Positions 31,328 through 41,343 of a DNA stretch of 64,000 bases are shown here, in pieces; the stretch's first letter is position 1, and the number at the start of each line of letters is the position of its first letter. The stretch is from NCBI GenBank assembly GCA_002698425.1, contig NZXU01000101.1, positions 186,001 through 250,000 of the forward strand, given 5' to 3'. Source of the stretch: Ahrensia sp. Lineage in GTDB: Bacteria > Pseudomonadota > Alphaproteobacteria > Rhizobiales > Rhizobiaceae. Made by a program: the position numbers and the translations under genes. The notes below the pieces were generated by a model. It was not told where the DNA came from, did not search any database, and worked only from the letters and a program-made list of their open reading frames with translations.

Positions 31328-32368
31328 TCAAAGCAGGATATCTGTATAGAGTTCGGACGGATCGGGCTCGGGGTCGGCCTGCGAGAACTCGGCGGCGCCC
31401 GAAACGATATCGCGGACTTCCTTGTCGATCGCCTTCAATTCCGCTTCGTCGGCATAGCCCTCTTCGATCATGCGGGCCTTGATCTGCTCGATCGGATCCT
31501 GTTCGGAGCGCATCTTCTGCACTTCGTCCTTGGAGCGATATTTGGCCGGGTCGGACATGGAGTGGCCACGATAGCGGTAGGTCTGCATTTCCATGATGAT
31601 CGGCCCCTTGCCGGAGCGGGCGTGTTCCAGCGCATATTCGCCGGCCGCCTTGACCGCCCGGACGTCCATGCCGTTCACTTGGATGCCAGGGATCGTGAAG
31701 GACGCGCCGCGCTGGGAGAAGTCTGTCTGGGCCGAGGCGCGGGAGACCGACGTGCCCATGGCGTAGCGGTTGTTCTCGATGACATAGACCACCGGCAGCT
31801 TCCACAGCGCCGCCATGTTGAAGCTTTCATAGACCTGGCCCTGGTTGGCCGCGCCGTCGCCGAAATAGGTCATCGAGACCGCGCCGTTCTCGCGGTAGCG
31901 GTTGGCGAACGCCAGTCCGGTGCCGAGCGACACCTGCGCGCCGACGATGCCATGGCCTCCGTAGAAGTTCTTCTCCTTGGAGAACATGTGCATGGAGCCG
32001 CCCTTGCCCTTGGAATAGCCGCCGCGGCGTCCGGTCAATTCGGCCATCACGCCCTTCGGGTCCATGTCGGTCGCCAGCATGTGGCCATGGTCGCGGTAAC
32101 CGGTGATGATCTGGTCGCCTTCCTTGGCGGCCATCTGCATGCCGACCACGACCGCTTCCTGGCCGATATAAAGGTGACAGAAACCGCCGATGAAGCCCAT
32201 GCCGTAAAGCTGGCCGGCCTTTTCCTCGAAACGGCGGATCAGCAGCATCTCGCGATAGGCGTGATGTTCTTCTTCTTTGGAGAACTCTGCCGGCGGCGGC
32301 GCTTTCACGGATGTAGAGGTCTTCCCCTTCGCCGATGCGGCGGGGGCTTTTTTGGCACGGGTTGCCAT
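31328..32368 (-). CDS. pdhA: Pyruvate dehydrogenase E1 alpha subunit
   Basis: A 346-residue E1-alpha. The thiamine diphosphate motif is GDGAANQGQVYESFNMAALW to ENN (GDG...NN pattern), preceded by GGHGIVGAQVSLGTGLAFA. The phosphorylation-loop-like region RYRGHSMSDPAKYRSKDE is also present. The N-terminal 30 residues are rich in Ala, Lys and Pro and probably disordered. With PdhB it makes the alpha2-beta2 E1 enzyme. It is the first pdh gene; the promoter should lie in the 145 bp before it, after ftsB. Confidence 0.96.
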   Translation of the reverse strand: MATRAKKAPAASAKGKTSTSVKAPPPAEFSKEEEHHAYREMLLIRRFEEKAGQLYGMGFIGGFCHLYIGQEAVVVGMQMAAKEGDQIITGYRDHGHMLATDMDPKGVMAELTGRRGGYSKGKGGSMHMFSKEKNFYGGHGIVGAQVSLGTGLAFANRYRENGAVSMTYFGDGAANQGQVYESFNMAALWKLPVVYVIENNRYAMGTSVSRASAQTDFSQRGASFTIPGIQVNGMDVRAVKAAGEYALEHARSGKGPIIMEMQTYRYRGHSMSDPAKYRSKDEVQKMRSEQDPIEQIKARMIEEGYADEAELKAIDKEVRDIVSGAAEFSQADPEPDPSELYTDILL

Positions 32369-32513
32369 TCGCTCACTCCCTAGCTTTTATCTGCCAGATA
32401 GAGTAGCGTAACCTTGCAAGTTGGCAATGCCTAAAACCGCATGGCTGGCATTCCATAAGCAACTCAAATCGCTTCGAAAAACCGGTATTAACTTGATTCC
32501 GGTTAATCTGCTT

Positions 32514-32822
32514 TTATTGCAGAATGACGATCTCGTTGGGCCGAGTCACGCCGAGGAGGCGCCGCGCCTGTTCGTCGATCATGTCCCGCTCGAGGGAGCC
32601 GTCGCGAAGCATCGCCGTCTTCTTTTCCAGCGCTTCGCGCCGGGCTTCAAGCGCGTGCAGTTCAGCCTCCAGCGAGGCGATCTGCTGCTCATATTGCTGC
32701 TTCGAAGCGAGGCCCAGCGAGCCGCTGGTCGCGTGATGGCCGAAATAGGCCAGCACGCCGCTGGCGAGCACCGGCAGGATCAGATGGCGAAGAGGAGAGC
32801 GGCGGCGATAGCGGGTCCACAT
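32514..32822 (-). CDS. FtsB/DivIC-like septum formation initiator
   Basis: A 102-residue protein with the family plan: a short basic N-terminus (MWTRYRRRSPLRH), one membrane helix, then a coiled coil (YEQQIASLEAELHALEARRE) and a conserved end with DGSLERDMIDEQARRLLG. FtsB bridges FtsL and FtsQ in the divisome. ATG 32822 was chosen because homologues start MWTR; an upstream in-frame ATG at 32852 would add ten residues. It lies between eno and pdhA on the same strand, as in other Hyphomicrobiales. Confidence 0.85.
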   Translation of the reverse strand: MWTRYRRRSPLRHLILPVLASGVLAYFGHHATSGSLGLASKQQYEQQIASLEAELHALEARREALEKKTAMLRDGSLERDMIDEQARRLLGVTRPNEIVILQ

Positions 32823-32877
32823 GATACAAAGCCCCTGGATCGGAACTTTCATCCTATGCGGGTTTGGTTAAGCCGGG

Positions 32878-32912
32878 ATAAACGAAAACGCCGCCGGCAT
32901 GAGCCGACGGCG
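32878..32912 (-). terminator. Intrinsic terminator after eno
   Basis: Read on the minus strand, a 10-bp stem with one G-U pair, CGCCGTCGGC with partner GCCGGCGGCG, closes a TCAT loop and is followed by TTTTCGTTT. The arms lie at 32889-32898 and 32903-32912, 23 bp beyond the eno stop codon. It should end the eno transcript before ftsB, so ftsB and pdhA may rely on their own promoters or on read-through. Confidence 0.8.
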
Positions 32913-32935
32913 CCGATATGCTGGATTTTGCCGGC

Positions 32936-34252
<1,317 letters not shown>

Positions 34253-34383
34253 TTAGCCGAGGCGATCACAAAGTGAAACCTCCTGCCCGAGAAATTCATT
34301 TCAGCGAACGTCGCTTTGCCCGATTTCGGGTCCACCCTGCGAATCGGGGAATGGGAGCGTCGGCCAGCAAGGGAGGTCGTCCC

Positions 34384-34506
34384 ATGACGCAACTCGCCGG
34401 AATTCTCACCTTCACGATGATCGCGCTCGGTCTCTCGACGGTCTTCAGCCCGCAAACGCCCGCGCCGGACGCCAGGACAAACATCGTCGTCCTTGCGGAG
34501 GAATGA
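34384..34506 (+). CDS. Hypothetical 40-residue protein with N-terminal hydrophobic helix
   Basis: A very small reading frame supported by a strong Shine-Dalgarno, GGGAGG at 34371-34376, seven bases before ATG 34384. The product starts MTQLAGILTFTMIALGLSTV, a hydrophobic helix that could be a membrane anchor or a signal sequence, and continues into a short tail with SPQTPAPDART and a final VVLAEE. No family is recognised. It ends exactly where the convergent kdsA stop begins. It could be a real small membrane protein; conservation is the needed support. Confidence 0.5.
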   Translation: MTQLAGILTFTMIALGLSTVFSPQTPAPDARTNIVVLAEE

Positions 34507-35337
34507 TCAGCGGGACTTGGCGATCCCGTCGAACGCCATCAGGGTTTCGATGAGACGCGGCATGTCCGCGAGCCTGACCATGTTCGGCCCGTCCGATGGC
34601 GCATTGTCGGGATCCTGGTGGGTCTCGACAAAGACGCCGGCGACACCGACGGCCACCGCCGCCCGCGCCAGCGTCTCGACGAAGCGTCGCTCGCCGCCGG
34701 TCGAGCCGCCCTGCCCGCCCGGTTGCTGCACCGAGTGGGTCGCGTCGAAAATAACCGGGGCACCGGTTTCCGCCATGATCGGCAGCGACCGCATGTCCGA
34801 GACCAGCGTGTTGTAGCCAAAGGAAACGCCGCGCTCCGTCAGCAGCACATTCGCATTGCCGCCGCCGACGACCTTGGCCAGCACGTTCTTCATGTCCCAG
34901 GGCGCCAGGAACTGCCCCTTCTTGACATTGATCACGCGGCCCGTTTTCGCCGCGGCGAGAAGCAGGTCTGTCTGCCGGCACAGGAATGCCGGGATCTGCA
35001 GCACGTCGATGACCTCGGCAACCTCGGCGCATTGCTCCTCGGTGTGGATGTCGGTCAGCACCGGCAGGCCCAACTCGGCCTTGATGTCGGCAAAGACCGG
35101 CAGCGACTTGTCGAGCCCGAGCCCGCGCTTGCCGGACAGCGACGTCCGGTTGGCCTTGTCGAAGGAGGATTTATAGACGAGGCCGATCCCGGCCTTGCCG
35201 CACATTTCCTTGAGCGCACCTGCCATGTCGAAGGCATGGTCGCGGCTTTCCATCTGGCAGGGTCCGGCGATCAGCGAAAGCGGCGCGTCATTGGCGAAAC
35301 GGACGTTTCCGGCCGCGACCGTCGAATTCGGGTTCAT
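34507..35337 (-). CDS. kdsA: 3-deoxy-8-phosphooctulonate (KDO-8-P) synthase
   Basis: A 276-residue TIM-barrel enzyme. [18 protein letters not shown] lies near the N-terminus, [24 protein letters not shown] and the [12 protein letters not shown] active-site loop follow. It condenses PEP and arabinose-5-phosphate to KDO-8-P for lipopolysaccharide. Cys27 in AGPC marks the metal-dependent class; the metal-independent enzymes such as that of E. coli have Asn there. ATG 35337 ([10 protein letters not shown]) overlaps the stop of the upstream VOC gene by four bases. Enolase, which supplies PEP, lies just beyond. Confidence 0.95.
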   Translation of the reverse strand: MNPNSTVAAGNVRFANDAPLSLIAGPCQMESRDHAFDMAGALKEMCGKAGIGLVYKSSFDKANRTSLSGKRGLGLDKSLPVFADIKAELGLPVLTDIHTEEQCAEVAEVIDVLQIPAFLCRQTDLLLAAAKTGRVINVKKGQFLAPWDMKNVLAKVVGGGNANVLLTERGVSFGYNTLVSDMRSLPIMAETGAPVIFDATHSVQQPGGQGGSTGGERRFVETLARAAVAVGVAGVFVETHQDPDNAPSDGPNMVRLADMPRLIETLMAFDGIAKSR

Positions 35338-36245
35338 GCCGCGGTCTCTTCCTGGAAGGCAAGGAAGAAGCCCTGCCCAGGCGCGGGATCGACAATGACG
35401 CGGTTGTGCATTTCGCGATGCGTGATGCCGTGCTCGTCCAGCACGCGCCGGATGGTCGACAGCATCCGCACCGTCAGGATCATTCCCTCGAAACGCAGGC
35501 CGCGCCCTTCTCCCGACCGGTTCACGCCGAACCAGACGGCGAGCCCTTCCGGCGTCATCACGTTCAACAGCCCGTTCGCCGCCGCGATTTCGAGGCCGAA
35601 GGAATGCACCTCGTCGCCACGATTGTTGACCGCCTCCTGCAGAACATACTGGAAATCGGTCGGATTGGGCTCGGACAGGACGATCTCGCGAATGCCGGTT
35701 ACGCCGTTTGCATGGCTCTCGAGCGAAGAGCGGTCGACCTTCGGCTGCGCGACGCGTTCGCATGTGAAGAAGAACGCATCGGGTGCGCGCAAATCCGCCG
35801 CGAAGGCAAGCTTGAACGCGGCCGTACCGGCCTTGCCGTTCGCATCGGCAAATTTTCGCTCGAACTTCAGCTTCTTGCCCGCGGAGAAACCGGCTTTCTT
35901 GAAGGCCTTCTGGTCGCCTTTTGCGTCATCGGTCGCGAAGGCCAAGGCCGAAAACCCGTTCTCGCCGCAGCGGAACCTAAAGGCCTGGTCACGGGCGGTG
36001 AAGACATTGCCCTTCTGCGCCGTCGCCTCGCAATCCTCGCGCTGCGCAATCGCCAGCGGTTCGAGGAACGTGCCGTCGGCAAAATAGACGCAGGCATTCT
36101 CGGTCCCGAAGGGATGAATGCCGTCCGGCGCGACGGTGAAGCCGAGCGCGGAAAGCCGTTCGCGCGCTTCCTCCAGGCTCTCGACCGGAAGGACCGCATG
36201 GTCGATCGCGCGGGCCTCGCGCGGCTGTTTGATCTCTTTCGACAT
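35334..36245 (-). CDS. VOC-family (glyoxalase-like domain) protein
   Basis: A 303-residue protein with a glyoxalase_3-like fold: the opening [24 protein letters not shown] carries the family histidine, followed by [19 protein letters not shown]. The second half begins near residue 180 with a repeated beta-alpha-beta pattern ([18 protein letters not shown]). The reaction is unknown; members include dioxygenases, isomerases and metal-binding resistance proteins. Its stop overlaps the kdsA ATG (ATGA), so it is translationally coupled to kdsA, an association that looks structural rather than metabolic. Confidence 0.78.
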   Translation of the reverse strand: MSKEIKQPREARAIDHAVLPVESLEEARERLSALGFTVAPDGIHPFGTENACVYFADGTFLEPLAIAQREDCEATAQKGNVFTARDQAFRFRCGENGFSALAFATDDAKGDQKAFKKAGFSAGKKLKFERKFADANGKAGTAAFKLAFAADLRAPDAFFFTCERVAQPKVDRSSLESHANGVTGIREIVLSEPNPTDFQYVLQEAVNNRGDEVHSFGLEIAAANGLLNVMTPEGLAVWFGVNRSGEGRGLRFEGMILTVRMLSTIRRVLDEHGITHREMHNRVIVDPAPGQGFFLAFQEETAA

Positions 36246-36346
36246 GGCGGCAGGATGTGCACCATTTGCCGGGTCCGTTCAAGCGCTCATTGCCGCCCGG
36301 TGATCCAACTCCATTTCCCAGCGTAACAATGACTGGAGGTGCCGAC

Positions 36347-36772
36347 ATGACCAGACGATCCCGATGGCTCATTTCGATGGCGGCGGTGGCGGCGCTCGCG
36401 GTCCCCGCCTTGGCCCAGGATAGCGGCGAAGGCGCGTCGCAGGACATCATTTCGCGTCAACTGGAAGCGTTTCTCGCCGGTGACTTTCCGCAGGCCTATT
36501 CCTACGCATCCCCCGATATCAAGCGCTTGTACCCGACGATGGACCGCTTCATGTCCATGGTTCAGTCCGGCTATCTCCCGGTCCTGCGCCCCGGCAATTA
36601 CGCCTTCGGCAGGTCGGAACAACTTTCCGACGGCCGCTTCGAGTGGGAAGTGCTGATCGACGGGCCGGACGGCAAGGGTTATACGGCGACCTATTACATG
36701 GAGCAGCAGGAAGACGGCTCGTGGAAAGTCGACGCCGTGATGTTGCGCCATGGCGCGCCGGGCATGACCTGA
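36347..36772 (+). CDS. Exported DUF4864-like protein
   Basis: A 141-residue protein with a clear signal peptide (basic MTRRSRW, hydrophobic core, cleavage after AALAVPALA). The mature part, SQDIISRQLEAFLAGDFPQAYSYASPDIKRLYP, then a beta-rich end with WEVLIDGPDGKGYTATYYMEQQEDGSWKVDAV, matches the DUF4864 group, a cystatin/NTF2-like fold of unknown function. The start is fixed by GGAGGT at 36335-36340, six bases upstream of ATG 36347; the longer frame upstream is not coding. It is convergent with tgt. Confidence 0.78.
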   Translation: MTRRSRWLISMAAVAALAVPALAQDSGEGASQDIISRQLEAFLAGDFPQAYSYASPDIKRLYPTMDRFMSMVQSGYLPVLRPGNYAFGRSEQLSDGRFEWEVLIDGPDGKGYTATYYMEQQEDGSWKVDAVMLRHGAPGMT

Positions 36773-36775
36773 GGA

Positions 36776-37906
36776 CTAAAGCGGCGGGATGTCGCCACGC
36801 TCCCAAGCCGCTTCGGTCTCGGCGCTGAATTCGGTGTAGCGCTTCGCCTCGATGGCGTCGCGGATGCCCTGCATGAGCTGCTGGTAATAATGGATGTTGT
36901 TCCATGTCAGCAGCATCGCACCCAGCATTTCTCCCGAGCGGATTAGGTGATGCAGATAGGCGCGCGAATAGTCGCGGGCCGCCGGGCAGGTGGATTCCTC
37001 GTCCAGCGGCCTATGGTCGTCGGCATGCCGTGCATTTTTCAGATTGACCTTGCCGTGCCGCGTGAAAGCCAGTCCGTGCCGACCCGCCCGTGTCGGCATC
37101 ACGCAGTCGAACATGTCGATGCCGTGCGCCACCGACCGCAACAGGTCCTGCGGCGTGCCGACCCCCATCAGGTAGCGTGGACGATCGGCGGGCAGCCGCG
37201 GACAGGTCACGTCCAGCATCGCAAGCATGACGTCCTGCGGTTCGCCGACGGCCAGTCCGCCGACCGCGTAGCCTTTAAGGTCCATCGCCGCGAGCGCCGT
37301 GGCCGATTCCGCGCGCATGATCTCGTTGTCACCGCCCTGGACGATGCCGAACATCGCCCGTTCAGGATGGTCGCCGAAGGCCGTCTTGCAGCGTTCGGCC
37401 CAGCGCAGCGACAATTCCATCGCCTTGCGGATCGCGTCGGGCTCCGCGGGCAGCTTCGTGCACTCGTCGAGCTGCATCTGGATGTCGGAGCCGAGCTGGC
37501 CCTGGATCTCGATGGAACGTTCGGGGCTCATCTCGTAGCGTTTCCCGTCGATATGCGACTGGAAGGTCACGCCGTCCTCGCTCATCTTGCGCAGCGCCGC
37601 CAGCGACATCACCTGGAAGCCGCCAGAATCCGTCAGGATCGGATATTTCCAGCCGATCATCTTGTGCAGTCCGCCCAGCCGCGCCACGCGCTCCGCGCCC
37701 GGCCGCAGCATCAGGTGATAGGTGTTGCCGAGAATGATGTCGGCGCCGCAATCGCGTACCTGGTCGAGATACATCGCCTTGACGGTGCCCGCCGTGCCGA
37801 CCGGCATGAAGGCCGGGGTGCGGATATCGCCGCGCGCCGTGTGTATCACGCCGCGCCGCGCCGCGCCGTCGGTGGCCAGCAATTCGAAGGAAAAAGGTGT
37901 CGTCAT
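36776..37906 (-). CDS. tgt: tRNA-guanine transglycosylase (queuine tRNA-ribosyltransferase) with degenerate zinc site
   Basis: A 376-residue TIM-barrel enzyme that exchanges guanine 34 for preQ1 in tRNAs with GUN anticodons. The catalytic aspartates are present: Asp93 in TDSGGFQVM and nucleophile Asp267 in [14 protein letters not shown]. The zinc site is not: the position of the family CxCxxC motif reads STCPAA (Ser305, Cys307, Ala310), and the fourth ligand histidine is Asn336 in LTWNNI. Three of four ligands are therefore replaced. The rest of the sequence is well conserved. It overlaps queA by four bases, so both queuosine genes are coupled. Confidence 0.95.
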   Translation of the reverse strand: MTTPFSFELLATDGAARRGVIHTARGDIRTPAFMPVGTAGTVKAMYLDQVRDCGADIILGNTYHLMLRPGAERVARLGGLHKMIGWKYPILTDSGGFQVMSLAALRKMSEDGVTFQSHIDGKRYEMSPERSIEIQGQLGSDIQMQLDECTKLPAEPDAIRKAMELSLRWAERCKTAFGDHPERAMFGIVQGGDNEIMRAESATALAAMDLKGYAVGGLAVGEPQDVMLAMLDVTCPRLPADRPRYLMGVGTPQDLLRSVAHGIDMFDCVMPTRAGRHGLAFTRHGKVNLKNARHADDHRPLDEESTCPAARDYSRAYLHHLIRSGEMLGAMLLTWNNIHYYQQLMQGIRDAIEAKRYTEFSAETEAAWERGDIPPL

Positions 37907-38973
37907 CGGGCGGTCTCTTGCGGGAACAGCAGGCAGGAATCCCCGTATGAATAGAAACGATAGCCGGTGTCGATGGCGTGGCGGTACGCCGCCTGCATCG
38001 TCTCCAGCCCGCTAAAGGCCGAAACCAGCATGAACAGCGTCGAACGCGGCAGATGGAAATTGGTCATCAGCACGTCGATGGCCTTGAAGCGGTAGCCCGG
38101 CGTGATGAAGATCTCGGTCGCGCCAGACCATGGCTCGATCGTGCCTTCTTCCGAGGTCGCGCTTTCCAGCAGCCGGAGAGAGGTCGTTCCAACGGAAACG
38201 ATCCGTCCACCCCTGGCGCGCGCTTGGTTCAGGAATTGCGCCGTCTTTTCATCGACATGGCCGATTTCGGCATGCATCTTGTGGGCGTCTGTATCGTCGG
38301 CTTTTACCGGCAGGAACGTCCCTGCCCCGACATGCAGCGTCACGAAAGCTCGGTGGATGCCGGCCTCGTCCAGCGCGGCGAACAGTTCGTCGGTGAAATG
38401 GAGGCCCGCTGTCGGCGCGGCGACGGCGCCTTCCTCACGGGCATAGATCGTTTGGTAGTCCAGCCGGTCGCGCGCGTCCTCGGCCCGTTTCGAGGCGATA
38501 TAGGGCGGCAGCGGCACATGGCCGACCAGCGCCAGCGCGGCGTCGAGATCGCCGCCGGACCGGTCGAACCGCAAGTCCGCCTCGCCGTCGACGCCCCGCG
38601 CCAGCACTTCGGCGGTCAATTGGTGCCCGTTCGCCGAGAAATCGACCGTGTCGCCGACCTTCAGTTTCTTGGCGCCGCGGATGAACGCTTTCCAGCAGTC
38701 CGGCGCAACCCGCATGTGCAGGGTCGCGCCGATATGCGCCTTCGCGCCATCTGCGCGAGTGCGGTCGCCCTCAAGCTGCGCCGGAATCACCTTGGTATCG
38801 TTGAAGACGAGCACATCGCCTGCCTTCAGGAACCGCGTCAGGTCGCGCACGCCCGCATCGGCCAGGGGTTCGCCCGGCCGCACGACGAGCATCCGCGCGG
38901 CGTCGCGCGGCGACGCCGGACGGACGGCAATGCATGCCTCGGGCAGGTCGAAATCGAAGGCGTCGACACGCAT
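37903..38973 (-). CDS. queA: S-adenosylmethionine:tRNA ribosyltransferase-isomerase QueA
   Basis: A 356-residue protein. [20 protein letters not shown] opens the sequence, with [15 protein letters not shown] near 55, [16 protein letters not shown] near 185, [17 protein letters not shown] and the terminal [20 protein letters not shown], all signatures of QueA. It transfers the ribosyl part of SAM to preQ1 in tRNA, forming epoxyqueuosine, the step after Tgt. Its stop overlaps the tgt start, and it follows the cytoplasmic cyclophilin by 22 bp. Confidence 0.96.
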   Translation of the reverse strand: MRVDAFDFDLPEACIAVRPASPRDAARMLVVRPGEPLADAGVRDLTRFLKAGDVLVFNDTKVIPAQLEGDRTRADGAKAHIGATLHMRVAPDCWKAFIRGAKKLKVGDTVDFSANGHQLTAEVLARGVDGEADLRFDRSGGDLDAALALVGHVPLPPYIASKRAEDARDRLDYQTIYAREEGAVAAPTAGLHFTDELFAALDEAGIHRAFVTLHVGAGTFLPVKADDTDAHKMHAEIGHVDEKTAQFLNQARARGGRIVSVGTTSLRLLESATSEEGTIEPWSGATEIFITPGYRFKAIDVLMTNFHLPRSTLFMLVSAFSGLETMQAAYRHAIDTGYRFYSYGDSCLLFPQETAR

Positions 38974-38995
38974 GGCTTTCGCCCGCCGAAAGCGG

Positions 38996-39502
38996 TCAGA
39001 CGTCGGCCGCGACTTTCATCGAGACGATGGAGTCGGGATCGCTCACGGGTTCGCCGCGCTTGATCTTGTCGACATTCTCCATGCCCTCGATCACCTGGCC
39101 CCAGACCGTGTATTGGCGGTTCAGGAAGGACGCATCGTCGAAAACGATGAAGAACTGCGAATTCGCCGAGTTCGGGTTCTGGGCGCGCGCCATGGAGCAG
39201 ACGCCGCGTCCGTGATTGGCTTCGTTGAATTCGGCCGCCAGGTCCGGCTTTGAAGAACCGCCCATGCCGGCGCGCGACGGGTCGAAGCTCTTGGAGTTCT
39301 TGTTGCCGAAGCGCACGTCGCCCGTCTGGGCCATGAATCCGTCAATCACACGGTGGAAGACGACACCGTCATATTCGCCGGCGCGCGCCAGTTCCTTGAT
39401 GCGCGCGACGTGACCGGGCGCGAGGTCGGGGCGCATCTCGATGACGACGGGTCCGACGGTCGTTTCCAAGAGCAGCGTGTTTTCGGGATCCTTGTAGGCC
39501 AT
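38996..39502 (-). CDS. Cytoplasmic cyclophilin-type peptidyl-prolyl isomerase
   Basis: A 168-residue cyclophilin with no signal peptide. [19 protein letters not shown] gives the catalytic Arg and Phe residues, followed by [20 protein letters not shown] and a conserved end [20 protein letters not shown]. It catalyses proline cis-trans isomerisation. ATG 39502 (MAYKDPENT) was chosen; a longer in-frame start adds basic residues without similarity. The periplasmic paralogue lies 37 bp upstream, so this is a tandem duplication with split localisation. Confidence 0.93.
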   Translation of the reverse strand: MAYKDPENTLLLETTVGPVVIEMRPDLAPGHVARIKELARAGEYDGVVFHRVIDGFMAQTGDVRFGNKNSKSFDPSRAGMGGSSKPDLAAEFNEANHGRGVCSMARAQNPNSANSQFFIVFDDASFLNRQYTVWGQVIEGMENVDKIKRGEPVSDPDSIVSMKVAADV

Positions 39503-39539
39503 GTCGCGGCTTTCCTTTTGTTCTTGATGGTGCTGTGAC

Positions 39540-40145
39540 TTATTGCGCGTCCGCCGCGATGACAACCTTGATCATGCGGTCCGGGTCGCTCACCGAGCCA
39601 TTATTGGCCTTGGCGCCCTTCTTGATGTTGTCGACGAATTCCATGCCGCTGACGACTTCGCCGAACACCGTGTACTGGCCGTTCAGGAAATGGCCCTGGT
39701 CGAACATGATGAAGAATTGCGAGTTGGCGGAGTTCGGGTTCTGGGCGCGTGCCATGCCGACGGTGCCGCGCTCGAAGGATTCTTCGGTAAACTCCGCGGG
39801 AATATCGGGCAGGTTCGAACCGCCGGTGCCGGCGCGGCCCGGGTTGAAGTCCTCGTTCATGTCGCCGAACTGAACGTCGCCCGTCTGCGCCATGAAGTCC
39901 GGAATCACGCGGTGAAAGGCGACATTGTCATATTCGCCTTCGCGCACCAGCGTCTTGATCTGCGCGACATGTTTCGGCGCGAGATCGGGACGCAGCCGGA
40001 TGACTACGTCGCCATCCTTCAGCGTGATGATCATCGTGTTTTCGGGATCGGTCGCCTGTTCCTGCGCCATTGCCGCAGGCGCGGCCAGTGCGAGACCGAC
40101 GGTCGCCGCGCATGCGGCCATGAAGACGCGTTTCGTCAGATGCAT
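39540..40145 (-). CDS. Periplasmic cyclophilin-type peptidyl-prolyl isomerase
   Basis: A 201-residue cyclophilin with a signal peptide (MHLTKRVFMAACAATVGLAL to APAAMAQEQ). The mature domain repeats the signature of its neighbour: [39 protein letters not shown] and YTVFGEVVSGMEFVDNIKKG. It probably assists folding of periplasmic or outer-membrane proteins. It lies between coaD (26 bp) and the cytoplasmic paralogue, all on the minus strand. The order coaD-ppi-ppi-queA-tgt is conserved in Hyphomicrobiales. Confidence 0.94.
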   Translation of the reverse strand: MHLTKRVFMAACAATVGLALAAPAAMAQEQATDPENTMIITLKDGDVVIRLRPDLAPKHVAQIKTLVREGEYDNVAFHRVIPDFMAQTGDVQFGDMNEDFNPGRAGTGGSNLPDIPAEFTEESFERGTVGMARAQNPNSANSQFFIMFDQGHFLNGQYTVFGEVVSGMEFVDNIKKGAKANNGSVSDPDRMIKVVIAADAQ

Positions 40146-40171
40146 GGGAAGTTGTCCTCGATGTGAAACGT

Positions 40172-40666
40172 TCAGTTGAACTTCGCGCGCAGCGCCCTGT
40201 CGACGGCGGCGGGTACGAATGGGCTGGTGTCTCCGCCCATCGAAGCGATCTGGCGCACCAATGTGGCGGTAATCGTGCGCACCGACGGGCTCGCCGGAAA
40301 AAACACGGTCTGCAGGTCCGGCGCCATCATCTCGTTCATGCCGGCCATCTGCATCTCGTAATCGAGATCGGTGCCGTCGCGCAGGCCGCGCACCAGCGCC
40401 TTCGCGCCATGCGTCCGGGCGGCGTCGACGATCAGTCCGTCGAAGCTGGCGATCTCAACTGACTCGGATGGAATACCTTCCGATTCAATGACTTCATTGA
40501 TCAAGCTCACGCGCTCCTTGAAGTCGAAAAGGCCCTTCTTGCCGGGATGAGTGCCAATGGCGACGACGACCTTGTCGAACACCGCCAGCGTCGCGCGCAG
40601 CACGTCCATATGGCCGTTGGTGATGGGGTCGAACGACCCGCCATAGATTGCAACATGCTTCGTCAT
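40172..40666 (-). CDS. coaD: Phosphopantetheine adenylyltransferase CoaD
   Basis: A 164-residue nucleotidyltransferase. The N-terminal [16 protein letters not shown] contains the TxxH ATP-binding motif, [19 protein letters not shown] lies mid-protein, and [16 protein letters not shown] forms the ISSTxxR-like C-terminal motif (here RTITATLVR). It forms dephospho-CoA in CoA synthesis. The start is ATG 40666 ([10 protein letters not shown]); there is no clear ribosome site, and longer frames upstream are basic and unlike the family. Confidence 0.95.
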   Translation of the reverse strand: MTKHVAIYGGSFDPITNGHMDVLRATLAVFDKVVVAIGTHPGKKGLFDFKERVSLINEVIESEGIPSESVEIASFDGLIVDAARTHGAKALVRGLRDGTDLDYEMQMAGMNEMMAPDLQTVFFPASPSVRTITATLVRQIASMGGDTSPFVPAAVDRALRAKFN

Positions 40667-40724
40667 GGCCGCAGGCTCTAGCCCAGAATCGCTTCGCGGG
40701 GAAGATGCGCGGCGCTGTTTGCCG

Positions 40725-41141
40725 CTAACCGTTGATGCACTGGACCGGAAAAGCCGAGACGCCTTCGAAGGACAAGACGCCAGCCTCCGCATAGCTCTTT
40801 TCACCAGATGCCTGGAACAGCCGCAGCGAGACGACGATCCCCTCGACATTGGGATCGGTGAAATCGACCAGCACCTGGCGGTCGTCCGCGAATCCCTGCC
40901 CGAACACGATCGGCCGCTCGTCGCCGGTCGGATTGGTCGACCATGTCGTCATCCCGTCGGTCGCGGATGCGCTTAACACGCTTAGAACCGGCAGATGCCC
41001 GATGCCGATCGAGATCGATGCGCCGGACCCGTCGGTGGCGTCGCAGATGATGTCGCCGGACGCGGCGGCGGGACTGGCGGACAGCATCGCTGCAACCAAA
41101 AGGGCGGCAGCGGCGTTTATGGAATATCGGGCACCGGTCAT
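40725..41141 (-). CDS. Hypothetical secreted protein
   Basis: A 138-residue protein with a signal peptide ([20 protein letters not shown], cleavage near SPAAAS-GD). The mature part has two cysteines, in DIICDAT and at the end (PVQCING), that could form one disulfide. It looks like an all-beta domain with [17 protein letters not shown] and [15 protein letters not shown]. No family is recognised. An AGGAG ribosome site precedes ATG 41141. It is upstream of coaD on the same strand but separated by 58 bp. Confidence 0.7.
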   Translation of the reverse strand: MTGARYSINAAAALLVAAMLSASPAAASGDIICDATDGSGASISIGIGHLPVLSVLSASATDGMTTWSTNPTGDERPIVFGQGFADDRQVLVDFTDPNVEGIVVSLRLFQASGEKSYAEAGVLSFEGVSAFPVQCING

Positions 41142-41249
41142 AGCGGTCTCCTGTTCGGCCCCCGCGGCGATTATGCCACGATGTGCGCGATTGCACATCC
41201 GCCGGACACGAAAACCGTTTTGATGGGTCTCAACAAAGGAGACATCCAA

Positions 41250-41336
41250 ATGATCGCTTTCTTCGCAATGTCCATGATGTTCGTCACCGCCGCCTTCGCC
41301 GTTCCGGCTCTTCTGCCGAAGAAGGGCGCGCACTAA
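41250..41336 (+). CDS. Hypothetical 28-residue membrane peptide
   Basis: A tiny frame, MIAFFAMSMMFVTAAFAVPA followed by LLPKKGAH, preceded by AAAGGAG at 41235-41241, eight bases before ATG 41250. One hydrophobic helix with a short basic tail predicts a single-span membrane peptide with the N-terminus out or a cleaved leader. It ends 7 bp before the convergent lysE-type gene. No family is recognised; support is the ribosome site and the amphipathic design only. Confidence 0.4.
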   Translation: MIAFFAMSMMFVTAAFAVPALLPKKGAH

Positions 41337-41343
41337 GTACCGA

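Noticed and set aside
32488..32506. TTAA-N11-TTAA before pdhA as a CtrA site
   Set aside because: CtrA needs TTAA-N7-TTAA; the spacing is wrong by four bases.
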